Notes: a model not told the origin generated them from the sequence alone. 64,000 nucleotides of DNA from Apoda limacodes (GCA_946406115.1 OX291557.1:15222501-15286500), one strand, 5' to 3'; shown: positions 21,223-32,259, counted from the stretch's first letter. Translations and numbers: made by a program.

Positions 21223-22270
21223 GTCACCATTAGGGATTACAATCCCGCAGCTCATTCAATCCCGCGGGCTTGATATGCTGGATTACTCAATCCCGCGCGA
21301 GATCACGCGGGATCCAGCATCTTTGAAATTATGTTATGAAAACAAATTGAAACTACAGATTTTTGTGTAAAAATCAACTTTATTAATCATTTCTTACATT
21401 AAGCAACAGAAATTATTTCTTTTCTATCAATTAAGTATAAGTGATTAGTAATCTGTTTTCTTAGATTCATCTTTAAATGTTTGCCATAGTTAATTAGTTT
21501 TGTTTAATTTTACCCTTACTTCTAACAACAGTTTTATATTTTTAATTCAGTCTTATTAATATAATAACTAATAATCAAATTATAACCTTCTCTTAGATGC
21601 TATTACTATGATATCAAACTATGGTGATAAGTTTTAAAACTACGCTCTTAACAGAATACGATTCGGAGAACGAATTTTTAACTTATTTTGACACTTGCAG
21701 ATAAAACACCACGATATTTTAAATACATGGTTTAGTAATTAATATATGTCTGCAGTGTGTCAGTTTTCTGTTAAATTTTATTGTTCAAAAGTAATACAGG
21801 GTTCTAGTTTTTTATACAAATGGTTTAAAAAAAGATTTCTAGTTAATAAAAACATTATACAAAATTTTGGAAAACCACAGACATATGTATAAGGCTTGGA
21901 ATTATGACTAAGAAATTTCACAGTAATTGATCAGTAAATGTCAAAAACAAATAAGAAATTCGTTTGTATGAATATATTCTCTTAATAATCAAATGGTATC
22001 TATTGTATCACTGTATTAAACGCCGGACGGTGAATACGAAAACAAAACACTCGTCATCTACAGAAAGACGTGTGCAGGCGCAGCGCAGTGCCATTTATGA
22101 ACAAATGTCACACTCGTGCTACTCGCGAATTTTTAAGTGCCAAATTTTCCATTTGCGGGATCCGCGGATCCGCGTTTTAAGTGTGTGGGATCCAGCAGAT
22201 TAATAAAAGCAGCGGGATCCCGCGAGATTGCGGGATCCCGTTTTGCGGGATTGCAATCCCTAGTCACCAT
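21223..22270. mobile_element. hAT-type non-autonomous element with perfect 8-bp target duplication
   Basis: The element is 21,231-22,262 (1032 bp), flanked on both sides by GTCACCAT (21,223-21,230 and 22,263-22,270). The terminal inverted repeats are TAGGGATTACAATCCCGC and TAGGGATTGCAATCCCGC (minus strand on the right), one mismatch in 18. Subterminal regions on both sides are dense in GCGGGATC-type palindromes, while the core is AT-rich. No transposase frame is present. The perfect target duplication suggests a fairly young insertion. Confidence 0.9.
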
Positions 22271-22274
22271 AAAC

Positions 22275-23055
22275 TATTTCTGTTCAATCTTTGGAAGCCT
22301 TTATTGACGTTCTCTCTTGCTAAATTCGTTCTTTGAAATACATTTATTTTGTAATATATTTTTTCAACTAATCTCAGTATGAAAGCTTTGTATTTAGACC
22401 CTTATTGCATTCACTTATATTTTAAAAGTCCATACTATTATCTTTGATTTTGCTGTGGTAAATTTCGATTTGTATGCTGCTATCGAACTGAAACAGATTT
22501 CCTGACTTCTCTAATAGATAGTCAAAGTCTGTACCCCACCAGACAATCTAAACTTTTCGGTTTTTTTTTTTTTTTAATTTTTAGCTGTAAAGTTAAAAAC
22601 CCCGTTATATTTGTTCGCCCCAGTTGGTTAACAACAACATCGCGGGTTAACATTAAAATAATGCTTGCCAAATAATGAAAATCCAATGGCTCATTTTATA
22701 AACAACACCTTTTTTTCACGAAGATTAAAACAACAATATTGACTCCGTATACGTTTTTCGTTAATTTATTTAATAAATTGTATAGACTTCGTTGTACATC
22801 TTAAACATGGTCAGTTTTAGCTGTTTAGTTAAATCGTTATGTTTGCAAGCGAAACTAAAATTCGACGTTAACATTCCTGATTTTAAAATTTCCAACAATC
22901 AGGGAATAACAGGGGAAACATTGAGGTAATTATTAAGTACATTTGGCGCTTCAGGTTTCGAAAACGAAAAGAGATACAGCAAAGTTCCGACTTGCTAGAA
23001 ACAAGATACCCGAGTTTTGCTTTAAGACCCCCGAAGGTTTCTTATTTCGCTAAAG
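22275..23055. other. No feature recognised
   Basis: Anonymous AT-rich sequence. Confidence 0.5.
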
Positions 23056-23061
23056 TACATG

Positions 23062-23300
23062 ACTAATATTATAAATAATGATGTTTGTTACTCAATCACG
23101 CTTTAAAGGTAAGGTCATGGAATAGGACAATGGGGTACTTTTTATTCCGAAAACTTTAAAAGTTCCCGCGGGAATAATTACCGAGCTTAAACGAACTGTA
23201 ACTACAGCTATAGCAAACTTTATTAGATTAAAATAATTAAGGAATTCGACGCCGATAACCGAATTTCAGGCGGGCGGAGCCGCTGGCAAAAGAAACTTAT
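23062..23300 (+). mobile_element. Helitron-like relic (family L)
   Basis: Preserves 'ACTAATATTATAAA', 'AAAAGTTCCCGCGGGAATAA' and 'GGCGGGCGGAGCCGCTGGCA', but the terminal CTAG has mutated. A further small piece of the same family lies at 23,318-23,372. Confidence 0.6.
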
Positions 23301-23401
23301 TATTAATACGAAATTTTTACTTTTTATTCTAGAAAATTCGAAAGTTCTCGCAGGAGTTACTAATTGAACGAACTATTGGGCCTTGTGGGCCATCAAAATA
23401 T

Positions 23402-23475
23402 GTTTATGAGAAATTAAATGCGAAGTTGGGCAATGCCGGACGTGGCACCAAGTTCGCATTTCGTTTCCCATAAAC
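23402..23475. ncRNA. Long imperfect hairpin, miRNA-precursor-like
   Basis: The 28-nt arms 23,402-23,429 and 23,448-23,475 pair with four mismatches, and the loop contains a further TGCC/GGCA stem. The total is 74 nt. Size, arm length and scattered mismatches fit a pre-miRNA fold. No known seed was recognised and expression is unknown; a palindromic transposon remnant could look the same. Confidence 0.3.
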
Positions 23476-23590
23476 AAAGGTAGCCGTTTATTTGGACGAG
23501 AATTCATGAAACGTCACCCGCACAGGACAAACATTCACTCGTATGTGACGGACGTTTGTATTTTACTTCAGTATAAGAGTTTTCTATTCA

Positions 23591-23876
23591 TATCACAAGT
23601 CAACAAAAAAACTTTTTTTTTGTGTTTGTTATTTAATGACTATTGTCTAATTTTTTATATTGAAAATAACCAAAAACGCAATTTATATAAAAAAAATGTT
23701 TGCTTTCGTACTTTATACGATGATGAATAAAATACACGATTTTGCCAAATGCTTAGAGGTTACCATACTTAAAAAGCAATCTTTATGAGATAAAAATATT
23801 ATTTCTTTTATAAATTAGGTATGAGAAATCAAAATCGGGTACACATAAGTCACCAAATTCGTGTTGACTTGTGTAA
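23591..23876 (-). mobile_element. Harbinger-like MITE, copy 2
   Basis: The element is 23,594-23,873 (280 bp), with terminal CACAAGTCAACA on the left and its exact complement on the right. Flanks are TAT and TAA. Read on the minus strand it aligns along its whole length with copy 1 at 15,103-15,385. Confidence 0.75.
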
Positions 23877-23905
23877 TATATATATATATGTATTAACAAG
23901 AAATG

Positions 23906-23996
23906 TAAAAGTATTTGAATCCGTTGTCTGGTATCCATAATAGAAGCTTTGCTTGGTTTGGGACCAGATGGCGCTGTGTGTAATGACCAGAGGAAT
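23906..23996 (+). mobile_element. 3' end of a SINE (family S2)
   Basis: Contains 'AGAAGCTTTGCTTGGTTTGG' and 'AGATGGCGCTGTGTGTAATG', a 3' region I recall from lepidopteran tRNA-derived SINEs. The first block also ends the SINE at 51,751. Confidence 0.5.
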
Positions 23997-23999
23997 GTT

Positions 24000-24405
24000 T
24001 ATATTATAATTATATCTTCATCATCTTCTTTAAAGCTGATAGTTTTAAATTCATGCTTAAATTTAAATCAGTTTTAGAAGATTTTCTTGAGACAGCAAGT
24101 CACTATCTATCTATTAAGTAATCATGTCAATAACCTTACAGCTTAATATAAGATTTTTGCAATATTTAAAGCAACAATGTCGTTACTTAGAAACTATTCA
24201 AGTAACTTATGCACAAGCCATCATATTATCTAGAATAACAATGTTTACTAATAGAAAATATCAAAAGGCATTAAGGTCATCATAGTACAGTACATTTCCG
24301 TCATTTTCATATTTATATCTGCTACTTCTTTTTCTTCTTCTTATCCAGCTACTGGTTTCTCCAGTAGCTTGTGGTTGTTTTATCATCATTGATTAATATG
24401 ATGTA
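24000..24405. other. No feature recognised
   Basis: Only a small 9-bp hairpin (AGCTACTGG/CCAGTAGCT) near 24,347-24,368. Confidence 0.5.
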
Positions 24406-24409
24406 TAAT

Positions 24410-24705
24410 CGTATATATAACGTCACAGCTTTTATTTACCGTTAGGGTTAACTAGTGGCTAGAAACACAATTAATTTGGGGACAGCCTTACTTTACCAAC
24501 CATTTAGTCCTGCGTGACGAAGTGGTAAGTCCGTCGCCGCTTCACTGCTGCTGCTAGCTACCCTATCCGTATCTGGAATAAGGTGGCTTTATATATGTCC
24601 CATAAGTCATAAATACTAGCTCTATAGTAACATGCAGTAAAATGAAAGAACAGGGATAGAATATACCGCATTCACAATTCTAGACAAACGCCTGTGTTAA
24701 ACTCA
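24410..24705 (+). repeat. Dispersed repeat family C, copy 3
   Basis: Same order of blocks as 8284-8560, including 'GGGGACAGCCTTACTTTACC', 'AAGGTGGCTTTATATATGTC' and 'CAATTCTAGACAAACG'. Confidence 0.7.
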
Positions 24706-26560
24706 TTATTTTATTATTAATCATAATTTACTGTTTACGTTACGATATAGTGCCAATATTTACCCCAATCTCAATTGTTTACCTCGTGTAAACATACATA
24801 TTAATTGAGGGATAAGACACATAACCTGCCTAGGCAGGTAACTGCGGTGAACGAAAATGAAAGGTAATGTATTATTCTTGCTGCAGTCATTATAATTAAG
24901 GGTAGAACGACTAAATTGTAAATCAAGGGACAGGCGCAAACAATGTTTTTACCCCGAGCAAAGCAGAAAACTTATTGATGGTTTTAACTTTGTTTAAAAT
25001 AAGCAATTAAGTAAATTTTATTAGAAACTATCTTTCTTTACTTTCATATGTTATAATTTCAAATCCTCTTTTCAATACAAATGTAGTTGGTCCCTTTAAT
25101 GTTATGGAGGCAGTAGTTTTAGGGTTTTGTCCGAACGAGATCATAACATTAACATATTCCAGTTTTAAATGAAATAAGCATAATAAAAACTGTAACATTT
25201 CAATCTCTTCGGAATTAAGAAATAAAGTAAGGGAAGGTATCCGGTATTCTTAACCCTAACGGGTAGGTTCAAAGCCCGGTGGAGCAGTAACAGCAGCATA
25301 TTCAGTTTAGAAAAAAAAGGGTAGGTTAGTGAAAATGCAATCTGACGAAATCAAATTATGTAGTCGACTTAACTGAGGAAAATTCTCACACTTATTACAA
25401 AAATAGGTAGCTTTATTTATTCTGACATGATGGCGAATTTGAAAATTAAAAAAAAGTTTTGAAAACTGTAGACCTTACGGCAAATGTAAGGGGTTGTTGT
25501 GAGGAGTAGTATATTTAAAATTTAAAAATAAATAATTAAGGTTATTTGAGCAAATATATTAAAATTGACCATCTTATCTTCGAAACTACTGACCCTATTT
25601 TTTATAATAACAATACCTAACAAAACCCTAAAACCATTTAATTCAGGTAATGAGTAGAACTACCGACTTCAGTTATATGCAGATTCCTAAAAAAATAACA
25701 ATCAGGGATCTGTTTCTCTATGGAAGCTAAATTAAGAAACTCCTTCTTTAATTAATAAGAAATTAATTTTAAATTTTATCATATTGCATCACTAAAAAAG
25801 GAACTACTTACGATTTTAACTCCAACTAAACGTTATATTTAAATATCTTAGCTTGCTCTTTTCAGCTACGAATTACATGCAATTCATCCTTTAAAACGGC
25901 TGCTTAATCTTTAATTTGCTCATTTTACGCGAACGTCTTGGCTTTGTAAATTTCCTGCTGTGATTTTAAGGGCTGAGATTTATCCTGACAAATACAAATT
26001 TGTTTCAAAGGTTAGAAATATATTTTTGAAGAATAAAAAGAGCTATAGCATCTGAAGGTTCGAAAAATGTAGTAATACAAAACATGCTATAGTGCATTCG
26101 CTTATTTGGTGATTTTCTTTTGTGGTATTAAGGGCCAAAGGCGTACCCAGGATTTAAGCTGGAAGGCAGCTCATACCAGCAGAAAAGAAACACGTTTTTA
26201 ATTCTTGCTAAGAAAATTGACGTTTACTTGATCTTCTAGGCCCTTTGGCTAAAAAAAAATCTGAAACGGACTATTGCTCCAACACTGATTCGGTTGTTAT
26301 GAAAGTCAGTAAAATCTTAAACTTATAGCAAATAAGAACTCCGTTATTGCAAACATCCATATTTATAATAATTAAAGTTACATTAGATGTAATTTTCTTA
26401 TTTTTGGCCAAATTATCGATGCGATGACGCAAACTAATTTGTTTTAGCCAAGTTCAGCCTATACCGGCAGACAGGCAAGTGTAATCATTTCCGCCTGCTT
26501 ACTCAAACTGTCCGCCCATGACTTAGTAATGTCAAGTTTTAAATTAATTAAGTTTTAAAT
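24706..26560. other. No feature recognised
   Basis: Longest anonymous stretch of the window; AT-rich, no frame over 60 codons, no paired repeat noticed. Confidence 0.5.
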
Positions 26561-26567
26561 TATTATT

Positions 26568-26765
26568 ATGGACCCTATTTCTTAATTTTACTTCAATAAG
26601 ACATTAGTTTTACGATATTTTCATGAACATAGTTTCCTTTTTAATGGAAAGTTGATTTTACACGCAGGGTCATCCATTCATTTAGGTATACGACCCGCAT
26701 AGTGTAACAAAGTAAAAGTTTTTATACGAAAATTATGTGTTTTGACTTGGACACACAAAAGTTAA
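26568..26765 (+). repeat. Local duplication H, copy A (unoccupied site)
   Basis: Closely matches 27,149-27,279 continued at 31,049-31,125. Positions 26,689-26,690 are the TA that the pogo-type element duplicated in copy B. Confidence 0.85.
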
Positions 26766-26796
26766 ATTTCTAATACCTTTAAACGAGCAATTCTTG

Positions 26797-27148
26797 TATA
26801 TATGTATACATATAATCTGAATCTCAGAAACGGCTCCATCGATTTTCATGAAATTTAGTATGTAGGGGTTTCGGGGTCGATAAATTGATCTAGCTAGGTT
26901 TCATATTTAGAAAACGTCGTTTTATCCGTGTTTATAAGGCAGTGATAAACTGAAAATTATGACTCTTTCTGACATCTATTGGCGAGTAGTAAGTAGTAGT
27001 AACAGTTAAGCTATTAGACAATAGGTAGCGTTATTAAGCAACACTTAAGCGATTTGATAACAGGTGGCGTTATTAAGCAACGCTTAAGCTACTTGACAAT
27101 AGCTGGCGCTGTTTAAAAAACCGAGCATTTGCTCGGTCCTCTAGGTAC
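26797..27148 (+). repeat. Repeat family B, copy 1
   Basis: Shares 'TTCATGAAATTTAGTATG', 'GATCTAGCTAGGTTTCAT' and 'GACATCTATTGGCGAGTAGT' with 36,275-36,525. The 3' end is a hairpin, CCGAGCATTTGCTCGG, followed by 'TCCTCTAGGTACT'. The terminal hairpin suggests a Helitron-related element, but CTAG is not at the extreme end. Class uncertain. Confidence 0.65.
27006..27122. repeat. 39-bp tandem repeat, three units
   Basis: Units begin TTAAGC at 27,006, 27,045 and 27,084 and contain 'GCGTTATTAAGCAAC'. They lie inside repeat B copy 1 and are absent from copy 2, so they arose after dispersal. Confidence 0.75.
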
Positions 27149-27279
27149 TTATTATTATTGACGCTATTTCTTAGTTTTACTTCAATAAGACATTAGTTAT
27201 ACGATATTTTCATGAACATAATTTCTCTTTTAATGGAAAGTTGATTTTACACGCAGGGTCATCCATTCATTTAGGTATA
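27149..27279 (+). repeat. Local duplication H, copy B, left half
   Basis: Ends at the TA (27,278-27,279) that flanks the pogo-type transposon; resumes at 31,049. Confidence 0.85.
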
Positions 27280-27296
27280 GGGTAAAATATACAAAG

Positions 27297-27581
27297 ATTG
27301 GCACCTTAAGCGATTCCTCGTTAAATATTGCCATTATAATGTTGCATTCTGTGACAACTGGTGAGAAAATTTTCTAAAAATATCTATAATAATCGAATGA
27401 GGAAGTTAAATGTAACATTTGAATTAGTTTTAATATTTTTGGTATAAAAAAAACATTTCTAATTAAATGTTCACGTATGTATAATTATTGGCACTTATAT
27501 CCAAACAATGGCACCTAAGGATAAGCATAGTCATTGGCATACAGTATAATAATTGGAAACGAATATTTTAATGATTGGCAC
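27297..27581. promoter_or_regulatory. Left subterminal motif array of the pogo element
   Basis: ATTGGCAC or a one-base variant occurs at 27,297, 27,487, 27,507, 27,533 and 27,574, all in the same orientation. These are probable transposase-binding sites, by analogy with other pogo and Tc1 elements. Confidence 0.55.
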
Positions 27582-27879
27582 TTTAGGACGTACCTAATTT
27601 GTAGTAAGAACACCTAAATTAAATATATAATAGACGATTTTATTTTTTGTCTAGGTTTTATTTTCGCCGTCCGAAATACGGATAATATTTATATATGTTT
27701 CTTTTTTAATTGTAGTCTTTATATCCTCACATTTATAATCTTTACTTTGATTCGACATTTCTTGTATAATTTTATCCAACTTAAGTAGAAACCTCTGAAT
27801 CTGCTGATGATTTGAGTAAAATATTTGATAAAATTTTATGTTAGGTACTGGTTATCTCATTCAAAACTTTTTTTCTTTA

Positions 27880-30189
27880 TTTAATTGTGTTTCTGGTTCG
27901 TCTTCTTTATTTGTCTCTACTTGGGCTTTGTCTTTAGAAAAATGCTCTTGTAATACTTTTTTTGTAGTTAGTTCCAATTCTTAAATATTTTTATTTCCTT
28001 TTATTAATATAGAATTTTTAGCTTTATTCTTTGAAGTCTTTGGTTCTTTTTTATCTCTTTTTGCTTCCATTATTTCTTTTTTCCCGCGTCTCTTTTTCGC
28101 TTTCTATCTTCTTTCTCCAACATAATTTTATGTTTCTGCTCTAATTTGTCCTTTTCGATTTTTTGCCACTCTTTGCACGTTAAAACAAAAGGTTGTTTTG
28201 TATTTTTTTTTAACTTTACAATTTCTAATCGGAGTTTTTGGTTCTATTAACGTGTCTTTTAATGTTATTAATAATTTTTCTGGTGTCTTTTGACCTAAAT
28301 TTGTAGTAAATGAACAACTCGGCATTGGGATCAATTCAGATGGTGTGTCTGTTACTGTATATGAATTTGTCATAGGCAACGCTGCTCTAAATTCGACCGA
28401 GGTATTAACTTCTATATTAGTATCTACATCAAGTTCATCGGAAATAAAAATTGGCACTTCATCAATAGGTACCATTGATATTAAGATGTTTAATTTTATT
28501 GACATCATTGAATGTATTACTGTACTCAATCATCTCCGCATTCTTTTTTATCAAGTCTTAATATTTTCAAAATATTTCTACCACAGATTTCTTTTTGTAT
28601 CTCTCCATTTTCGCGTTTTTTGTTTTGGGTCAATGTATTATTTTTAATTAAGTCTTCATTTATTATATCACTGACTTCTTTACGAGTCTGTTCTCTATTA
28701 TCGACTTTGCTCTGGGTTAAAATAATGTTTTCGTCTGCATTGATATTTTCTTGCGTGATATCATTTTCTGTAACATCGACACGTAAAAAATTTTCTCCAT
28801 AATTTGCTCTTCTTGTCGTGTCTGATTTACGAGAAGTAAATATTTATAAACTTTCAACAATGCCTTCTCTTTAGACGATTTTCCGATTTCATCGTTTTTT
28901 AATTATCGCATTACTGTTGGTCCAACTATTTGTTGAAATTTATTATAACTTAAATCTATAGAAACTATGTTTTCAGTGTGAGTACTATTCTGCTGAGACC
29001 CTAAACATTTTAAATAGTCAATTGCATCTGGGTTCCAGGGTACAAGCCCGGAAGCGCGAAATCCGTTTTTCACAATATTTGGGTTGATATGATTGACAAC
29101 TTTAGACAAAATAGGACCAAAATCAACCTTTCTTAAAGTTTTAGTCAAATTTTCCTTTCGCCAATCCAAAACAGGTTTCTTCCAAGTTGATTTTATTGGT
29201 CGGAATGCTGCTACATCCGCGGGTTGCAACAGTCTTGTTGCATTCGGGTACAAAGAAATCAGTATTATGTCTAAACTTTGGCACAGTTGTGATAGCTCCA
29301 ATGTTGTATGTGATTTGTGTCCGTCAACAAACAAAATAACGGGCAAGTGTGTATTATTTCTTATCAAAAATGGATGCAGCACATTTTTTATATAATTAAA
29401 AAAAGTTTCTGCTTTCATCCATCCGTTATCCGACATTCCCACACCCCAAGATTCCGGAATAGATCGCAATATTTCATTTCGCATTCTCTTTAATGGATAC
29501 ACAACCATCGGGGATGTTGAAATACCACTTGCGGAAAATGTAAACATCACTGTAAGTGAGGTCTTGCTTGGGGCATGCTCTACTTCATACACGTTTTTGT
29601 CGCCTTTTGGGGCGATAACTTTGGCATTTTTTGGATTAAATAAAAAGCCCGTCTCATCTCCATTAAAAATTCTTGAAGTGTTGTTCAAAATATCAAAACA
29701 TTTTATTTCTTTGAGATATTCCTCAATTTGTTGAAACCACTTTCTGATGTCGGTTTCGCTGATTTTAGAACTGGCAGATGTTACAGCCTCTGATTGCCTT
29801 AAAGTCAGCGCTGGATGCTTCTGTAAAAATAATTTGTACCATCCTTTTCCGGGTCGATTATCGATGAAAGTGTTTGGTCTTAGATTTTTTGCAGAAATTC
29901 TTGAACACTGTCTAATACATCATCCTTTCTTCTAGGAAATTCCTTTCTACTGCTTAGTATTTACCATTCCTCTAGCTGATTCTCTCAATATCTGACAAAA
30001 CAGTACTGGGTCCTGGTCTTACTTTAACGAAGTTATTACCTAATCTAAATTGAATTGTAGCCCTATGAACGTTAAATATTTTGGCAGCCATTTTTTTGAC
30101 ATCCCATTTTGGATTGCTTGGATTGCTCTTTGGATTTCAGCTTCTGTGTATTTTTTAACATATGGTTGATTTTCCGATACTTTTGGCAT
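27880..30189 (-). pseudogene. pogo-type transposase (HTH_psq, CENP-B HTH, DDE)
   Basis: The minus-strand gene starts at ATG 30,189. The first segment (to about 30,050) reads YTEAEIQRAIQAIQNG, a pipsqueak-type helix-turn-helix, then breaks in an A-run. The CENP-B-type DNA-binding segment (about 29,890-29,740) shows NRPGKGWYKLFLQKHPALT. The catalytic part is open from there to 28,903. In the 261-residue tail frame the acidic triad is D11 (FNGDETGF), D122 (LFVDGHKSH) and D158 (LLQPADVAAF), a DD35D spacing. A charged C-terminal tail with lysine/glutamate repeats (EWQKIEKDKLEQKHK) can be followed in broken frames down to about 27,880. At least three frameshifts and several stops make the gene inactive, although the triad itself is intact. 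The product would cut and paste the element by binding its ends. Confidence 0.88.
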
Positions 30190-30439
30190 TGTTGCAGGTA
30201 CAAAGCATCTGATGAATAGAAAAATAAAAGAATTAAATACGAATAACTTGACCTATCAAAATTTTAAAAGTAATCCTAACTAATATATAAATGCTGAAGT
30301 CTGTTAGTATAACATAGAATCCTTTTTTTATCCCGATCAATCATCAACAAATCTCACAGTGATGACCAAATTATGTACGCGCACAAGAATATTAAATTAA
30401 ATCTTGGGTAAAACCCAATTATCAAAATGTAACACAATA

Positions 30440-31031
30440 ATTGACACCTGCACTGACTACAGTCTTTGGCAGTGTCAATCATTGTTTTACAGCATTACTA
30501 GAATACCTTTAGCATTTACACATTTACTCAACCTTATATTGATAAGAATAAGAGTGTATTTAGGCAGATTTAAACTTATTACTTATAATACATTAATTGG
30601 CACTGAGTGCCAATAACTACATTTCTATACTTACAAATATTAAATGATTGGCACTAATGAAACAAGTATTATTATCTTATTATTATTATAAATCTGTGAA
30701 ATAAACTTCTTTTAAAACGCAGCTTAATCTTTATTAAAAAAAACTTGCAGATTAACTCACCATCAGTGACGAAAAAAGTAATAAAAGAGAGAGACCGTCT
30801 TGTGCTTTTGTATTATATCTGTAGTAATTTTTGCTTACAAGCAAATATATAGCGTATATTTGAAAGATCAGCTGATACAAAATGGCTGTCTTCGTATTCT
30901 GAACAATGTTGCTATACTTTGAAATATTAATTTTACTAAATAAATGTAATGCTGCCACAGGTAAAATATATTCTTGTAATTAATTACTGCCCTTTAAAAA
31001 TTAAGGTGTCAATCATTGTAGCAGTGCCAAT
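30440..31031. promoter_or_regulatory. Right subterminal motif array of the pogo element
   Basis: ATTGGCAC/ATTGACAC motifs occur in either orientation at 30,440, 30,472, 30,596, 30,607, 30,647, 31,006 and 31,024. The pair at 30,596/30,607 forms a palindrome. Confidence 0.55.
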
Positions 31032-31048
31032 AATAGTAGACTTTACCC

Positions 31049-31125
31049 TACGTCCCGCATAGTGTAACAAAGTAAAATTTTTTATACGAAAATTAATGTG
31101 TTTTGACTTAGACACAAAAAAAAAA
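31049..31125 (+). repeat. Local duplication H, copy B, right half
   Basis: Starts with the duplicated TA and continues 'CCCGCATAGTGTAACAAAG' as in copy A at 26,694. Confidence 0.85.
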
Positions 31126-31269
31126 ATTATATGTACGCAAAAATACTTCAGATCAGCAGTATACCAATACATAATTTGCCTCCATAGTTTAATAGCTGCG
31201 TTTTGTTTACAGCGTTGATAGTTATGAGAACGAAAGGCATTGAAATCGTTCTGTTCACAAAATGTAAGC

Positions 31270-31570
31270 GCATCTATTTCTCTACTCCCCTAGCATGTCC
31301 AGCCAATGCGTTGAATTCGGCCCGGAAGTGAGACCATATTTAGCATAGAGCGCATTCATTCTTGGTGAACAGCACCACAGTGTGACCTGTTCGTGTCTGA
31401 CATAGCAAATTTGTTGACTAAGTGCAAGAGTATGCTAGAAAGACGAATGTGAGATTTAGAAGTATATGTTTTTTGGTTTTGAAATGTATGTGTTTTAAAT
31501 GTATTGTAGTGATATGGTTTACAAACTGTTATACTGCAATTAATAATAAATAAATAAATAAATAAATATT
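31270..31570 (+). repeat. Candidate retroelement tail ending in (AATA)n
   Basis: A run of five or more AATA units (31,543-31,568) follows about 270 bp of more GC-balanced sequence. A simple-repeat tail suggests a non-LTR 3' end, but no reverse-transcriptase motif is visible. Confidence 0.35.
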
Positions 31571-31603
31571 ATAGCGCATTCAATTTTTAAAATGCTTGCC
31601 AAT

Positions 31604-31623
31604 ATATATATATATATATATAT
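31604..31623. repeat. (AT)n microsatellite
   Basis: Perfect dinucleotide run. Confidence 0.9.
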
Positions 31624-31955
31624 TGTATCAGCCTTGGTCACGGGTATTAAATTACAGAAAAATTACAGACTGTTAACCAACACTGGCAGTTATAAAGGCA
31701 AGAGTGTTACATGAGCAACAGCCAACAAATGAATACTTTTGAAACTATCTCACTTAGTAAATATTTTTTTTTATTTACCGGCACCTGCACGCAAAAAAAA
31801 GATTTACGTCTTGGTTATCGACGTTTCGGCCAGGATGCTTCTGTAAAAAAACTACTACAAAACTGTGAAAAAAAAATGAGATGAAGTAAATATAACTGTG
31901 TATTATAAGATAAAATGCTTATAATAAAGTGTATTATTAAATAAGTCTTTTCTAT

Positions 31956-32257
31956 GTATAAATATATAATCAAACGAATTTACCAAGTAAAGCTCGATTA
32001 TGATTATGCGACTCGCTTCATTTTTCAGATATAATAGTATCTATGCAGTCCTTCTAACCGGCAAGGCAACTTCGCACGTAATTTGAGGCTTGTCTATGAC
32101 AAACCCTTTTTTTTTTGTATATCAGCCTTGCCAGCCCAATCCCCTATCTTAAAACTCATTCCTGCAAGGGTTGGTAGGTGATAATATCTTCGAATAAAGC
32201 CAATTATGTAATCATAATCGAACTCTACTTGTAAGTTAGTTTGATTATATATTATAC
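31956..32257. mobile_element. MITE with about 50-bp terminal inverted repeats
   Basis: The left end GTATAAATATATAATCAAAC matches the complement of the right end (32,257 downward) with one gap. The match continues to 'TTCGATTATGATTA' in both arms. It is 302 bp with no coding. The start GTATAA is shared with the smaller element at 15,835. No target duplication could be settled, so the superfamily is unknown. Confidence 0.65.
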
Positions 32258-32259
32258 TT

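Larger units (their letters stand above)
27280..31048 (-). mobile_element. pogo/Tigger-type DNA transposon, 3769 bp
   Basis: Terminal inverted repeats of 25 bp match at 20 positions: both ends begin GGGTAAA and both place ATTGGCAC at positions 18-25. The flanking TA is duplicated (27,278-27,279 and 31,049-31,050), and duplication H copy A shows the single TA before insertion. A DDE transposase gene occupies the middle on the minus strand. Short ATTGGCAC-like motifs are repeated inside both ends. TA duplication, psq/CENP-B-type DNA-binding domains and the DDE domain together place it in the pogo group of the Tc1/mariner superfamily. Confidence 0.9.

Noticed and set aside
28345..28802. Plus-strand ORFs of 96-100 codons
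   Set aside because: They are shadows of the pogo transposase C-terminal tail encoded on the minus strand.
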